Positions 1 to 8,677 are shown, numbered from the stretch's first letter. The stretch: 46,707 nucleotides of DNA from Caldimicrobium sp. (GCA_009903935.1 WYEG01000039.1:1-46707), one strand, 5' to 3'. Translations and numbers: made by a program. The notes: generated by a model from the sequence alone, not told the origin.

Positions 1-72
1 TCGGGGCGACAAAAAGTAGGCTCGGGGCGACAGCAGGAGGGCTTGCATAAAAAACATTCTTAATACAGCCTC
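1..72. repeat. Right end of a dispersed MITE-like repeat (partial copy)
   Basis: Bases 22-72 match 9600-9651 with only a few differences: TCGGGGCGACA, then CAGGAGGGCTTGCA, an A-rich run, CATT and a terminal ACAGCCTC. The 11-mer TCGGGGCGACA occurs twice here (1-11 and 22-32). The left part of this copy lies outside the window. It carries no coding capacity and ends about 110 bp before murJ. The better preserved copy is at 9467-9651. Confidence 0.7.
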
Positions 73-120
73 AGAGGGCATGGAGGATAACTCGATATAA
101 TCCTTTAGATGGTTTCTAAT

Positions 121-149
121 TTGTTAAAAGTGTTTTAAAATCTTTAATT
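121..149 (+). promoter_or_regulatory. Possible sigma-70 promoter for murJ
   Basis: TTGTTA (121-126), a 17-bp spacer and TTAATT (144-149) lie 33 bp before the TTG start. The -10 is poor, and the run is very AT-rich, so chance matches are likely. A GGGGA ribosome site follows at about 174-178. Confidence 0.3.
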
Positions 150-182
150 TGAAGCCAAACATCCAAAAACTTTGGGGATACA

Positions 183-1844
183 TTGAGGCAAACCCATTCA
201 GAAAGCCCTTCTTCTCAAGCCAAAGAAGAGCGCCTCGAAAAGGTAGCTAGAGGGGCAAGCTCAGTCACCATAGCAGTTTTCATAAGTAGGATCCTTGGGC
301 TTGTCAGAGAACAAGTCCTTGCCTACTTTTTTGGAGCTGGAAAAAGCATGGATGCCTTCGTCGTAGCCTACCGCATCCCAAACCTCTTGAGGGACCTCTT
401 TGCCGAGGGGGCAAGCCAAGCAGCCTTCGTCAAGGTCTTTAGCTCAACCTTAGAGCGTGAGGGAAAAGAAAGGGCTTTAACGGTAGCAAAGACGCTTCTT
501 GCAAATTTTATCTTGGTTTCAGGCTCGGTGGTTCTCCTTATGCTCCTTTTTGCTCCAAGCCTCGTTGAGCTTCTTGCCCCAGCCTTTAAAGAAACACCCT
601 CAAAGTTTTCCCTGGCCGTAAACCTAACCTACATAACTATACCCTTCCTCTTTTTCATAAGCTTAGCCTCTCTCTTTGCCGGCTTGCTAAACAGCCTTGG
701 GTACTTTTTTCTACCTGCCCTCTCTTCCGGTCTTTTTAACCTTTCTTCTATCTTGATCGGGGTTTTTGGCTATTTCCTTTTAGTTTCCCTTGGGATTGAG
801 CCTATCTATGCCATGGCGGTTGGGGTAACCCTTGGCGGTTGTCTTCAAGCTTTAATGCAGGTTCCCCTTCTTTTGAAAGAATGTTTTTCCTTCGCTCTTA
901 AACCCGATTTTTCTCATCCTGCTTTCAAGGAGGTCTTAAGGCTCATAGGTCCAACCATCTTTGGGCTTTCCATCATGCAGATAAACATCTTTGTTAACAC
1001 CTACTTTGCTACCTCCTGCGGTGAAGGGGCTGTCTCTTGGTATTCCTATGCCTTTCGGGTTATGTATGTGCCCCTTGGCTTGTTCGGAGTTGGAATAACT
1101 CAAGCCCTCCTCCCAGAGTTGACAAGGATACTAAGTAAAAAAGAAAGGCAAGCAGAGCTCCCTCAGGCAAGGGACTTATTTACCCGTTCGCTTGCTCTGT
1201 GTTTAAGCTTATCTCTTCCCTCATCAGCCGGTCTATATCTTCTCGCTCAGGAGATAATCTCCGTCCTTTTTGAACGGGGGAGGTTTACAAGCCTTGACAC
1301 GGAGATGACGGGCGCGCTCTTAGCCATACTATCATTGGCTCTTCCTTTTTACAGCGCATCAAAGACTATAATCCCTCTTTTTTATTCCCTTGGAAAGACT
1401 TACATCCCAGCCCTGGCAAGTGGGGTAGCGCTGCTTGTAAATCTTGCCGTTATACTACTTAGTATAAAAAAATTAGGGATAAAAGCGGTAGCCCTTGGGA
1501 CGACAGCATCCCTAATCTCTCAGTGTTTATTCTTAAGCCTTGTATCTGTTTTGTATTTAAGAGGGCTAAGCTTTAGGGTGCTTTTCCGAGCCCTTGGAAC
1601 TATCCTTTTGGGAACGGCTATGATGAGCCTTCTTGTTTATGGGCTAAAGTTTTATTTTTTTGAGCAAGCTAAGCTACATAAGGTATGGCTAATTCTTCTT
1701 GCTGTGCCGGGAGGGGCAGGAGTTTACCATGCTATCGTTAAGCTTTTTGGACCAAGGGAGGCTTATCTCATGCTCGATAGGCTTTTTGGCATCTTTTTTA
1801 AGCCTTTAACAAGAGTAACTTTATTCAAGAGGCATAGGGGGTAA
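183..1844 (+). CDS. murJ: Lipid II flippase MurJ
   Basis: Inner-membrane flippase of the MOP/MVF superfamily that moves the peptidoglycan precursor lipid II to the periplasmic face. The 553-residue protein is an almost continuous series of hydrophobic segments (13-14 expected for the family). The family-typical start SRILGLVREQVLAYFFGAG with MDAFVVAYRIPNLLRDLFAEGA lies at residues 35-80. Length is normal for MurJ. The start is TTG at 183, preceded by GGGGA; no better upstream start is open in frame. It is followed after 4 bp by prmA, so the two are probably co-transcribed. Assignment to MurJ is by family; the flippase activity is inferred. Confidence 0.93.
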   Translation: MRQTHSESPSSQAKEERLEKVARGASSVTIAVFISRILGLVREQVLAYFFGAGKSMDAFVVAYRIPNLLRDLFAEGASQAAFVKVFSSTLEREGKERALTVAKTLLANFILVSGSVVLLMLLFAPSLVELLAPAFKETPSKFSLAVNLTYITIPFLFFISLASLFAGLLNSLGYFFLPALSSGLFNLSSILIGVFGYFLLVSLGIEPIYAMAVGVTLGGCLQALMQVPLLLKECFSFALKPDFSHPAFKEVLRLIGPTIFGLSIMQINIFVNTYFATSCGEGAVSWYSYAFRVMYVPLGLFGVGITQALLPELTRILSKKERQAELPQARDLFTRSLALCLSLSLPSSAGLYLLAQEIISVLFERGRFTSLDTEMTGALLAILSLALPFYSASKTIIPLFYSLGKTYIPALASGVALLVNLAVILLSIKKLGIKAVALGTTASLISQCLFLSLVSVLYLRGLSFRVLFRALGTILLGTAMMSLLVYGLKFYFFEQAKLHKVWLILLAVPGGAGVYHAIVKLFGPREAYLMLDRLFGIFFKPLTRVTLFKRHRG

Positions 1845-1848
1845 GAGC

Positions 1849-2712
1849 ATGTATTTAGTTTTTATTCTTGCAGTAAGCAAAGATGTAGCACCTCTCATCG
1901 AGGAGGAGCTTTATAGCATAGCAAGGTCAGGCTGGGAATACGAGGAAAGGGATTTAGAGGTGATTTTTAAGTTCTACTTCCCTTTAAACTTGGAAAAAAA
2001 GGACTCAGACCTCCTCGAACATCTACATTCTCTGAGCCAAAAATACGATGTGGCAAGGATTGAGCTTTCCCTTCAGCCTAAGGAGAAGTGGGAGGAGATT
2101 TGGAAGTATAACTTCCCGCCCCTTAAGGTAGGAAAGAGGTTTTTAGTGCTTCCACCTTGGGAGGAAGGGGAGGAAGAGGAGGGAAGGATCAAGGTTATCA
2201 TCTATCCAGGGCAAGCCTTTGGAACAGGGCATCATGCCACAACACAACTTATGCTTGAAAATCTTGATGAATTTTTAGAGGGGAAAGAGGACAAACCTCT
2301 AAGAGTTCTTGACATGGGTTGCGGGAGCGGGATTTTAGCCATTGCGGTGGCAAAGCTTTGCCCAAAGGCAAGCATCCTTGCGGTAGATATAGATGAACTT
2401 GCCCTTTCTGCAACCTATGAGAACGCCGAAAGAAATAAGGTCTTAAGTCAGGTGAAAATTGCCAAAGAAGTTCCGGAGGAAGAAAGGGATAAAAAGTTCG
2501 ACCTCATCCTTGCCAACATCGGGCAAAAAGAACTAAAAGCCCTCTCCCCTCTTTTTAAGGAGCTAAGCAAGCCTGGAGACACCTATCTCATGCTCTCTGG
2601 TTTCTTTAAAGAGGATGCTGAGGATATTTTTAGACATTATTTTCAACTTGGGTTCAAGAAGGTGAAATCTCAGTTTTTACGGGAATGGGGTTTTCTTATG
2701 CTTAGGCTTTAG
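1849..2712 (+). CDS. prmA: Ribosomal protein L11 methyltransferase PrmA
   Basis: AdoMet-dependent methyltransferase that trimethylates ribosomal protein L11. The sequence shows GQAFGTGHHATT (about residues 123-134), the AdoMet motif I VLDMGCGSGILA (about 152-163), the acidic VDID after beta-2, and LILANIG in the motif IV position, which are the PrmA hallmarks. An N-terminal region of about 90 residues matches the substrate-recognition domain. Length 287 aa is typical. ATG is preceded by GGGGTAAG that overlaps the end of murJ. Probably the distal gene of a murJ-prmA transcript. Confidence 0.92.
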   Translation: MYLVFILAVSKDVAPLIEEELYSIARSGWEYEERDLEVIFKFYFPLNLEKKDSDLLEHLHSLSQKYDVARIELSLQPKEKWEEIWKYNFPPLKVGKRFLVLPPWEEGEEEEGRIKVIIYPGQAFGTGHHATTQLMLENLDEFLEGKEDKPLRVLDMGCGSGILAIAVAKLCPKASILAVDIDELALSATYENAERNKVLSQVKIAKEVPEEERDKKFDLILANIGQKELKALSPLFKELSKPGDTYLMLSGFFKEDAEDIFRHYFQLGFKKVKSQFLREWGFLMLRL

Positions 2713-2739
2713 GTTGATTGTTTGGTATAAAAATTCATC

Positions 2740-2767
2740 TTGACTTTAAAAAAAAATCCATTATAAA
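2740..2767 (+). promoter_or_regulatory. Promoter for yjbQ, leaderless arrangement
   Basis: TTGACT (2740-2745), a 16-bp spacer and TATAAA (2762-2767) end 6 bp before the ATG at 2774. A start 6-8 bp after the -10 would fall on or next to the ATG. No Shine-Dalgarno sequence is present between the -10 and the ATG. Confidence 0.65.
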
Positions 2768-2773
2768 AATTGT

Positions 2774-3163
2774 ATGCTCGAGGTAATAAATGTAAAAACA
2801 ACAAGAAAGACAGAATTAATAGACATAACTCATGAGATAGAAAAACTTTTGCCTAACAAAGATGGCATTTGTATCCTTTTTAATCCCCATACAACAGCAG
2901 GTCTTATTGTCAATGAAGGGGCTGACCCCTCAGTTAAAGAGGATATTTTAGCCATATTCTCTCAACTTGCTCCTGAAAAATTCCCCTACAAGCACCTTGA
3001 AGGTAATTCCCCCGGTCATGTAAAGTCTGCCCTTACAGGACCTACCCTTATTCTTATCGTTGAAAAAGGAAAGCTTCTCCTTGGCACCTGGCAAAAGGTC
3101 TTCTTTGCCGAATACGATGGACCAAGGAATAGAAAGGTTTTTCTAAAATTTATCGAGGGATAG
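2774..3163 (+). CDS. yjbQ: YjbQ/UPF0047 family protein
   Basis: Small single-domain protein of the UPF0047/YjbQ family; members have weak thiamin-phosphate-synthase-like activity, but the cellular role is not settled. Recognised by FNPHTTAGLIVNEGADPSV (about residues 37-55), YKHLEGNSPGHVKSALTG (about 77-94) and the C-terminal LGTWQKVFFAEYDGPR. The conserved His residues in the PHTT and H-x-E-G regions are present. Length 129 aa is normal. The ATG has no ribosome site and sits 6 bp after a -10 box, so it is a candidate leaderless gene. It heads a two-gene unit with the TPR lipoprotein 4 bp downstream. Confidence 0.9.
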   Translation: MLEVINVKTTRKTELIDITHEIEKLLPNKDGICILFNPHTTAGLIVNEGADPSVKEDILAIFSQLAPEKFPYKHLEGNSPGHVKSALTGPTLILIVEKGKLLLGTWQKVFFAEYDGPRNRKVFLKFIEG

Positions 3164-3166
3164 AGC

Positions 3167-3931
3167 ATGAAAAAGTTGATGATATCTCTCTTAGCAGGTT
3201 TTGCCTTGATCTCCTGTGTGCCTAAAAAGGAATACACACAAGAAAAATTGCAATCTCACAAGGAAATAGCAAAGATCTACATTGCCGATGGTCGTTATCA
3301 AGATGCCTTAAGAGAGCTCACCCTTGGTATTTCAACGGATAAATGCGACGCAGAAACTTACAACCTCCTGGGCGTAGTGTATCTAAACCTTAAAGACTAT
3401 GCTAAAGCAGAAGAATCCTTTAACGAAGCTTTAAAGCTTGACCCCAACTTTTCTGAAGCTTACAACAATCTGGGGCTACTCAAACTTCTTCAAGGAAGGT
3501 ATCAGCAAGCCATATTTTATTTTGAGAAAGCTTTAGCCAATCCCCTTTATGCAAACGCCCACTCAGCTAAAACCAACATGGCTCAAGCCTACTATCTCCT
3601 TGGTGAGAAAAATAAGGCGCTCGAGATTTTAACCTCTCTTCTTAAAGAGAGGGCTGACTATGCTCAAGCCCTCATCGAGCTTGGTAAAATCTACCTTAAC
3701 GAGAGGGACCTTCAGGCAGCAGAGTTTTATCTCAAACAAGCCTTAAAGCTCGACCGAACATCAAGCGAAGCCCGCTACTACTTAGGGGAAGTTTTTTTTC
3801 AACAAGGAAAGTTTGACTTGGCAAAAGAGCTCTGGGAATCCTTAATTCAAATTAGACCAGATTCCCCTTGGAGTAGCCTTGCCAGAGAAAAGGTCTTCTT
3901 TTTAGAAAGGCTAAAAACTCAAAAACCTTAA
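3167..3931 (+). CDS. TPR lipoprotein, PilF/PilW-like
   Basis: Predicted outer-membrane lipoprotein made of tetratricopeptide repeats. The N-terminus is a lipoprotein signal with lipobox LISC (Cys17). About five to six TPR units follow (for example DAETYNLLGVVYLNLKDYAK, then SEAYNNLGLLKLLQGRYQQA). The size (254 aa) and architecture match PilF/PilW-type proteins that help assemble the type IV pilus secretin. No pilus gene is adjacent, so that role is inference; it could be a generic TPR scaffold. A GAGGGA ribosome site overlaps the end of yjbQ. The TAA stop shares TTAA (3928-3931) with the convergent leuA stop. Confidence 0.8.
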   Translation: MKKLMISLLAGFALISCVPKKEYTQEKLQSHKEIAKIYIADGRYQDALRELTLGISTDKCDAETYNLLGVVYLNLKDYAKAEESFNEALKLDPNFSEAYNNLGLLKLLQGRYQQAIFYFEKALANPLYANAHSAKTNMAQAYYLLGEKNKALEILTSLLKERADYAQALIELGKIYLNERDLQAAEFYLKQALKLDRTSSEARYYLGEVFFQQGKFDLAKELWESLIQIRPDSPWSSLAREKVFFLERLKTQKP

Positions 3932-5568
3932 GCTTTTTGAACTTTCATCAAACTTTCTTTTAGCTCCTTTCCCTTTTCTTTGTAGGCAATAAGTCTGTTT
4001 AAAGCTTTAATAAGGGCTTTAAGGCTTGCGATGACGATGTCTCCGTCCTTGCCAAGACCTGCAGTCCTCACCCCATCCCTATCCTCAAGGATAACCCCAC
4101 ACACTCCCTCGGCTGAGGTTCCGCCGTTTAAGGCATCTATATGGAAGTCAACGAGCCTAAGCCACTCCTTATCAGAAGAGGGTTCAAAGCTAAAGCCGAG
4201 AGCAGAGGCAACTGCCTTGTAAGCGGCATCGATGGGACCAACCCCAAGCCCTATAGAAACCTTTTTACCTTCCCTTGTATCCTCAACCTCAACCTGAGCA
4301 AAGGGCTTAAGAGAACCGCTGTAGACACTTATTACCTGCGAAGAAGAGAGCCTATACCGATAAGTATCTTCAAGGAAGACATCGAGAACGATACCCTCAA
4401 GGTAGGAATCGTCAACAACCCTAAGGATATCCTTAACCTCAGCTCGGTAGCGTTCAAACACCTTGTTTAAAGATTCGCTATCAAGTTCCCAGCCAAGGCT
4501 CTTGAGCTTGAAGGAAATGGCATGCCGTCCTGAATGCTTGCCAAGAACGATGGCCGACCCTGACCAGCCAACATCTTCCGGATTGATGATCTCATAGGTG
4601 CTTCTCTCGCAGAGGACTCCATGCTGATGAATGCCTGACTCATGGGCAAAAGCATTTGCCCCAACTATCGCCTTGTTTGGCTGAACGGGCATCCCAGTGT
4701 ACTTGGAAACAAGCTGGCTTAAAGGAACGATCATCCTTGTGTTTACCCGTAGTTCTGGCTCATAACCGAGGGTTTTAGCAAAGAAGTCCTTCCTTGTTTT
4801 AAGGGTCATGATGATCTCTTCCAGGGCAGCGTTCCCAGCCCGCTCCCCTATACCGTTTATCGTCCCTTCAACCTGAGTTGCTCCTGCTAAGATGGCAGAA
4901 AGGGAGTTTGCCACTGCAAGCCCAAGGTCGTTATGGCAATGAACGGATATCCTAAGCCTTCCGCTCTTTAAATCCTCTTCATAACCATGTTCCTTAAGCT
5001 TATTAATTAGAAAGTTTATGAGGGCATAATACTCTTGCGGAACGGTATAGCCTACAGTGTCAGGAATGTTTACCGTCGTTGCCCCAGCTTTAACTACTTC
5101 TAAGACAACCTGAGCCAAGAACTCCCAGTCCGAACGGGTCGCATCCTCTGCTGAAAATTCAACATCTGGACATAAACTTTTGGCAAAGGATACAGCTTCT
5201 CTGGCTAGTCTTAAAACTTCCTCTCTACTCTTTTTAAGCTTATACTGGAGATGAATGTCCGAAGTGGCGATGAAGGTATGGATACGAGGATTTTTGGCAT
5301 CCCGCAGAGCCTCCCAGGCAACCTCAATATCCTTTTGGTTAGCCCTGGCAAGGGCGGCAATGGTTGCCCCCTTTACCTCTTTGGCGATGGTTTGCACAGC
5401 CTGGAAGTCGCCAGGAGAAGTAACCGGGAATCCAGCCTCGATCACATCTATCCCAAGCTCAACGAGCATTTTCCCGATCTCAACCTTTTGCTTCAAGTTT
5501 AAAGATACTCCTGGCGATTGCTCCCCATCCCTCAAAGTAGTGTCAAAGAATATTATCCTTCGGTTCAA
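3928..5568 (-). CDS. leuA: 2-isopropylmalate synthase
   Basis: Catalyses the first committed step of leucine biosynthesis, condensing acetyl-CoA with 2-oxoisovalerate. The TIM-barrel domain shows DTTLRDGEQSPG (residues 9-20), the metal-ligand region HCHNDLGLAVANS and NGIGERAGNAALEE. It is followed by the LeuA regulatory domain, seen from GVGPIDAAYKAV onward, which binds leucine for feedback inhibition. At 546 aa it is slightly longer than many LeuA. The start is TTG at 5568 behind a strong GGGGG ribosome site. It is a single gene with no leu neighbours in the window, and it converges on the TPR lipoprotein. Confidence 0.93.
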   Translation of the reverse strand: MNRRIIFFDTTLRDGEQSPGVSLNLKQKVEIGKMLVELGIDVIEAGFPVTSPGDFQAVQTIAKEVKGATIAALARANQKDIEVAWEALRDAKNPRIHTFIATSDIHLQYKLKKSREEVLRLAREAVSFAKSLCPDVEFSAEDATRSDWEFLAQVVLEVVKAGATTVNIPDTVGYTVPQEYYALINFLINKLKEHGYEEDLKSGRLRISVHCHNDLGLAVANSLSAILAGATQVEGTINGIGERAGNAALEEIIMTLKTRKDFFAKTLGYEPELRVNTRMIVPLSQLVSKYTGMPVQPNKAIVGANAFAHESGIHQHGVLCERSTYEIINPEDVGWSGSAIVLGKHSGRHAISFKLKSLGWELDSESLNKVFERYRAEVKDILRVVDDSYLEGIVLDVFLEDTYRYRLSSSQVISVYSGSLKPFAQVEVEDTREGKKVSIGLGVGPIDAAYKAVASALGFSFEPSSDKEWLRLVDFHIDALNGGTSAEGVCGVILEDRDGVRTAGLGKDGDIVIASLKALIKALNRLIAYKEKGKELKESLMKVQKA

Positions 5569-5598
5569 GGTTTACCCCCTAAACTTAGCTTATTTTTA

Positions 5599-5626
5599 AA
5601 TTTAAAATCATTTTAAAATCTTTCAA
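5599..5626 (-). promoter_or_regulatory. Possible promoter for leuA
   Basis: On the minus strand TTGAAA (5626-5621), a 16-bp spacer and TAAATT (5604-5599) precede the TTG start by about 30 bp, leaving room for the GGGGG ribosome site. AT-rich context lowers confidence. Confidence 0.4.
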
Positions 5627-5772
5627 CCTGAGATATAAGTTTTTTATCATATTATCACATTTCTTTTGAACCAAAATAGGTATTTATAAAAAAGAGGAGA
5701 TTGAGCTAAAAATCTTTCTACGCTTCCCCTTAGGGGACAAAAAGGGGCTTCTCTTTTAAAATTTAAGAGAAC

Positions 5773-5800
5773 TTGTTAAACCTAATAACTGGTTTATTAT
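5773..5800 (+). promoter_or_regulatory. Promoter for the secreted Pro/Tyr/Gln-rich protein
   Basis: TTGTTA (5773-5778), 16-bp spacer, TATTAT (5795-5800). The predicted start near 5807 leaves a leader of about 25 nt containing GAGAGGGA before the ATG at 5833, a conventional arrangement unlike the leaderless genes nearby. Confidence 0.55.
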
Positions 5801-5832
5801 TTTTTTAAGAACTATATCAGAGAGGGACCAAC

Positions 5833-6906
5833 ATGAGAAAAAAATTCTTTTCTTTAATTTTTATATTTTTTATTGTTCTTGCTTCTAACCTTTGGGCGTC
5901 GGCTAAGAGGGTTCTTATTCTGCCCTTTGATATTTATGCTCAGCAAGACCTTTCCTATCTCAAACAATCTCTGCCACAAATGATCGCAAGCAGGCTTTTC
6001 TCCCCAGGTAAAGTTGAACCCATAGACCCGGAGAAAGTTTTGGATGAGGTAAAAAAATATCAAAGGATAACTCGGGATGTGGCTATCGAGCTTGGAAAGA
6101 ATTTTCAGGCTGACTATGTGATCTTTGGAAGCATCACTCAACTTGGGGACATGGTGAGCATCGATGCCCAAATCGTAGACCTTTCTCAAGAAAAAAAGCC
6201 AGCTCAATTCTTCCAAGAGATAAAGGGACTATCCGAGATAATCCCTCAGATCAGCCGGTTTGCAAGAAAGTCAAGGTTTTACATTGAAGGAAAGGAAGAG
6301 GATTTCTATCGGGAAGACCTCTTTGCTGGCTATCCCGGGCAACCCTATGCCCCAGGTAGATATCATCCAGAAAGGGGGTTCTATGGCTATCCTGTTTATC
6401 CCTATCCCATACCCCCAAGAGAAGAGGAACCAAAGGTAACTAGGGCAAAACCTCGTTTTGGGGAGGACCCAACCAATGAAAGCTTAACTAAAAACTTAGT
6501 GATCGACCTTTCAGGTTCAAAGCCAGTTATTGGATTTGCAAAGGAGGACGAGGGTAATAATACCTCAAAGAAAGAGACTAAACAGTCTCAGCCCAACTAT
6601 TACTCCTATTATCCGCCCCAACCCTACTACAACTACTCGCCTCCTCCATACTATTACTATGCCCCTCAAGAGGAATCCTTAGCAGAAAAGATTTGGAAAA
6701 GAGTCTGGCCCTTTGGAGAAAAGGAGAAGATTCCTCAGCCTATGCCTCAACCCCAAGTTTACCAAGCTCAACCATCCCAAGCTCCTCAACCTACCCCACC
6801 TCAGGCTCAACCCCAACCCCAACCAATCTATCCTCAGAACATTCCTCAAAGCATACCTCAGCAAAGTCCAAAAAAAGGAAAGGATAATCCCTGGAGCTGG
6901 GATTAA
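5833..6906 (+). CDS. Secreted protein, TolB/FlgO-like N-domain with P/Y/Q-rich tail
   Basis: Exported protein of 357 aa. Residues 1-23 form a Sec signal peptide (hydrophobic core, ending near LWASA). Residues 25-125 resemble the alpha/beta module of TolB-N/CsgG/FlgO-like periplasmic proteins: KRVLILPFDIY, then ADYVIFGSITQLGDMVSIDAQIVD. After about residue 165 the chain becomes low complexity, rich in Pro, Tyr and Gln (for example NYYSYYPPQPYYNYSPPPYY), and ends NPWSWD. As I recall, related proteins in sulfur-metabolising bacteria carry a beta-propeller after the N-domain; here there is none. Function is unknown; an envelope or surface role is inferred. It is a single-gene unit. Confidence 0.7.
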   Translation: MRKKFFSLIFIFFIVLASNLWASAKRVLILPFDIYAQQDLSYLKQSLPQMIASRLFSPGKVEPIDPEKVLDEVKKYQRITRDVAIELGKNFQADYVIFGSITQLGDMVSIDAQIVDLSQEKKPAQFFQEIKGLSEIIPQISRFARKSRFYIEGKEEDFYREDLFAGYPGQPYAPGRYHPERGFYGYPVYPYPIPPREEEPKVTRAKPRFGEDPTNESLTKNLVIDLSGSKPVIGFAKEDEGNNTSKKETKQSQPNYYSYYPPQPYYNYSPPPYYYYAPQEESLAEKIWKRVWPFGEKEKIPQPMPQPQVYQAQPSQAPQPTPPQAQPQPQPIYPQNIPQSIPQQSPKKGKDNPWSWD

Positions 6907-6921
6907 GTTAGCAGGCTAAAA

Positions 6922-7275
6922 TCAACAGGTTAGATGAAAGGCTCCGGCAAGGGAGCTTGCTGAACCTAAGAGCTCGTTGAAGCGTTTTACCGCCTCAAGA
7001 GTTCTTGCGACCTCAAGCTTAATCCCTAAGGCTTTAGCCTTTTCTATAACCCTTTGGTCAACCCTCATGACTCCGCTTGCCCCAGTGCCCACGATTAAAT
7101 ACTCTGGTCTTGCTTCCCATATAACTTCAAGGTCTTCTGGTTGTAAGAAATGTCCTTCTTTCCGCCACCAGTTGGGGTAGACTTTGCAAGTTCCTCCTTG
7201 ACAAAGGATGATCAGGTCCTTGGTGTAGCGGATGCCTTGAACCGTTATCTCTCCAAAGGAATAATGCTCAATCAT
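6922..7275 (-). CDS. Mth938/NDUFAF3-fold protein
   Basis: 117-residue single-domain protein of the Mth938-like (DUF498/DUF598) family, recognised from VQGIRYTKDLIIL, the central WEARPEYLIVGTGASG and the helix with VDQRVIEKAKALGI. Eukaryotic NDUFAF3 of this fold is a complex I assembly factor; bacterial roles are not defined. It starts 5 bp after prfA ends, in the place where many genomes carry prmC (release-factor methyltransferase). It is the last gene of the acetyltransferase-rpmE-prfA unit. Confidence 0.8.
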   Translation of the reverse strand: MIEHYSFGEITVQGIRYTKDLIILCQGGTCKVYPNWWRKEGHFLQPEDLEVIWEARPEYLIVGTGASGVMRVDQRVIEKAKALGIKLEVARTLEAVKRFNELLGSASSLAGAFHLTC

Positions 7276-7280
7276 AGGGA

Positions 7281-8387
7281 TTATGCGGCAAGGCTTAGGG
7301 CTTGCTCTTCCTGTTTTAAGGCTTCAGCACGGAAGTGAGCGATCAAGGCGTCAATGAACTCATCAAGGTCGCCGTCAAGCACCTCAGGCAGGTTGTAGAC
7401 GGTTAATCCTATCCTGTGGTCGGTTACCCTGTTTTGAGGAAAGTTGTATGTTCGAATCTTTTCGCTTCTTTCACCGGTGCCAACCTGAGAACGGCGTTCC
7501 TTTTGGATTTTTTCCTGTTGCTCCCTTTGGTAAAGCTCATAGAGCTTGGCCCTAAGTATCCTTAAGGCTGTTGCCTTGTTTTGATGTTGGCTCCTTTCGT
7601 TCTGGCAAGAAACTACGATGCCCGTAGGAATGTGAGTAATCCGCACTGCGCTTTCTGTGCGGTTTACATGCTGACCACCGTGCCCGCTAGCTCGCATGGT
7701 CTCAATTTTCAGGTCCTCTGGGCGGATTTCTACCTCTACCTCGTCTACCTCGGGGAGAACAGCAACGGTTGCGGTTGAGGTATGGATCCGTCCACCAGCC
7801 TCGGTCACAGGAACTCTTTGGACCCTATGCACCCCGCTTTCATATTTTAACCTGCTATAAGCACCCTTCCCCTCAATCCTAAGCACAACCTCTTTTACCC
7901 CGCCAAGACCTGTCTCATTGATGTCTAAGACTTCAACCTTCCAGCCCTTTCTCTCGGCATACCTTTGATACATCCGCATAAGCTCTGCGGCAAAGAGGGC
8001 TGCCTCCTCGCCACCAGCACCAGCTCGGATCTCGACGATAACATTTTTCTCGTCGTTTGGGTCCTTGGGCAATAAAAGAAGAGGAAGCTCCTTTTCTAAT
8101 CTTTCAATCTTCTCTTCAAGGAGCTTTATCTCCTCCTTGATAAGCTGTCTTAGCTCGTCATCCTCTTCAACTTCAAGCATCTCTTTGTTTTCTTTGAGTT
8201 GTTTGAGGGAGGATTTATACTCCCGATAGGCCTTAACGCTATCCTCAAGGGACGCTAATTCTTTGGTAAGCTTTGCATAAAGGGAAGGGTCTGCCAAGGT
8301 TTCAGGTAAGGTTAGACGGGAGGTAAGCTCCTCATACCTTTTTTCTAAGGCGCTAAGCTTCTCTAAATAAAGGTTAGCTAAACCCAT
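7281..8387 (-). CDS. prfA: Peptide chain release factor 1
   Basis: Decodes UAA and UAG and triggers hydrolysis of peptidyl-tRNA on the ribosome. The catalytic GGQ is in [17 protein letters not shown] (about residues 233-249), which is also the PrmC methylation site. A coiled-coil N-terminal domain 1 (about residues 1-100, charged helices) and [13 protein letters not shown] are typical. Length 368 aa is normal for RF1. It lies 12 bp downstream of rpmE and 5 bp upstream of the Mth938 gene. No frameshift site is present, as expected for RF1 in contrast to RF2. Confidence 0.95.
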   Translation of the reverse strand: MGLANLYLEKLSALEKRYEELTSRLTLPETLADPSLYAKLTKELASLEDSVKAYREYKSSLKQLKENKEMLEVEEDDELRQLIKEEIKLLEEKIERLEKELPLLLLPKDPNDEKNVIVEIRAGAGGEEAALFAAELMRMYQRYAERKGWKVEVLDINETGLGGVKEVVLRIEGKGAYSRLKYESGVHRVQRVPVTEAGGRIHTSTATVAVLPEVDEVEVEIRPEDLKIETMRASGHGGQHVNRTESAVRITHIPTGIVVSCQNERSQHQNKATALRILRAKLYELYQREQQEKIQKERRSQVGTGERSEKIRTYNFPQNRVTDHRIGLTVYNLPEVLDGDLDEFIDALIAHFRAEALKQEEQALSLAA

Positions 8388-8399
8388 AAAGCGTTGGCT

Positions 8400-8627
8400 T
8401 TATTCTCCTTCTTTTTTAGCTTGGTAGATGTGCCCGTATTTTTTCATAAACTTCTCGATCTTTCCTTCCGTATCAACAAACCTCGTTTCCCCAGTGAAGA
8501 AGGGGTGACATTTGGCGCAGACTTCGACCCTTATCTCCGGTCTCGTTGAGCCAATCCTATATTCCGCCCCACAAGCACAGCGTATAACTGCATTTTCGTA
8601 ATAATTTGGATGAATACCCTTTTTCAT
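8400..8627 (-). CDS. rpmE: 50S ribosomal protein L31
   Basis: Zinc-binding (C+) type L31 of 75 aa. Start MKKGIHPNYYENAVIRC, then CACG and later VCAKCHPFFTG provide the Cys ligands; YGHIYQAKK is the usual tail. A strong AGGGAGG ribosome site precedes the ATG. The rpmE-prfA order is common in bacteria. The C+ form suggests zinc is not limiting for this copy; no C- paralogue is in the window. Confidence 0.95.
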   Translation of the reverse strand: MKKGIHPNYYENAVIRCACGAEYRIGSTRPEIRVEVCAKCHPFFTGETRFVDTEGKIEKFMKKYGHIYQAKKEGE

Positions 8628-8677
8628 ACTACCTCCCTAAGGTCTTGTATAATTTTCCTTAAAATTTAATCCATCTT

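Larger units (their letters stand above)
5569..5832. other. Divergent leuA / secreted-protein intergenic region
   Basis: 264 bp, very AT-rich, with no ORF of interest. It holds a candidate promoter for each flanking gene and a small perfect hairpin TCCCC-TTA-GGGGA at 5725-5737, with GGGGC at 5744-5748 as a possible alternative partner. The hairpin would be about 160 nt upstream of leuA. No leader peptide rich in Leu codons and no T-box pattern was recognised. Confidence 0.4.

Noticed and set aside
97-102. TATAAT upstream of murJ
   Set aside because: No acceptable -35 lies 15-19 bp before it, and it is 80 bp from the start; the promoter call at 121-149 is also only tentative.
5690-5760. Attenuator or T-box for leuA
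   Set aside because: Only a 5-bp hairpin and a partial alternative pairing are present; there is no leader peptide, Leu-codon run, T-box sequence or T run.
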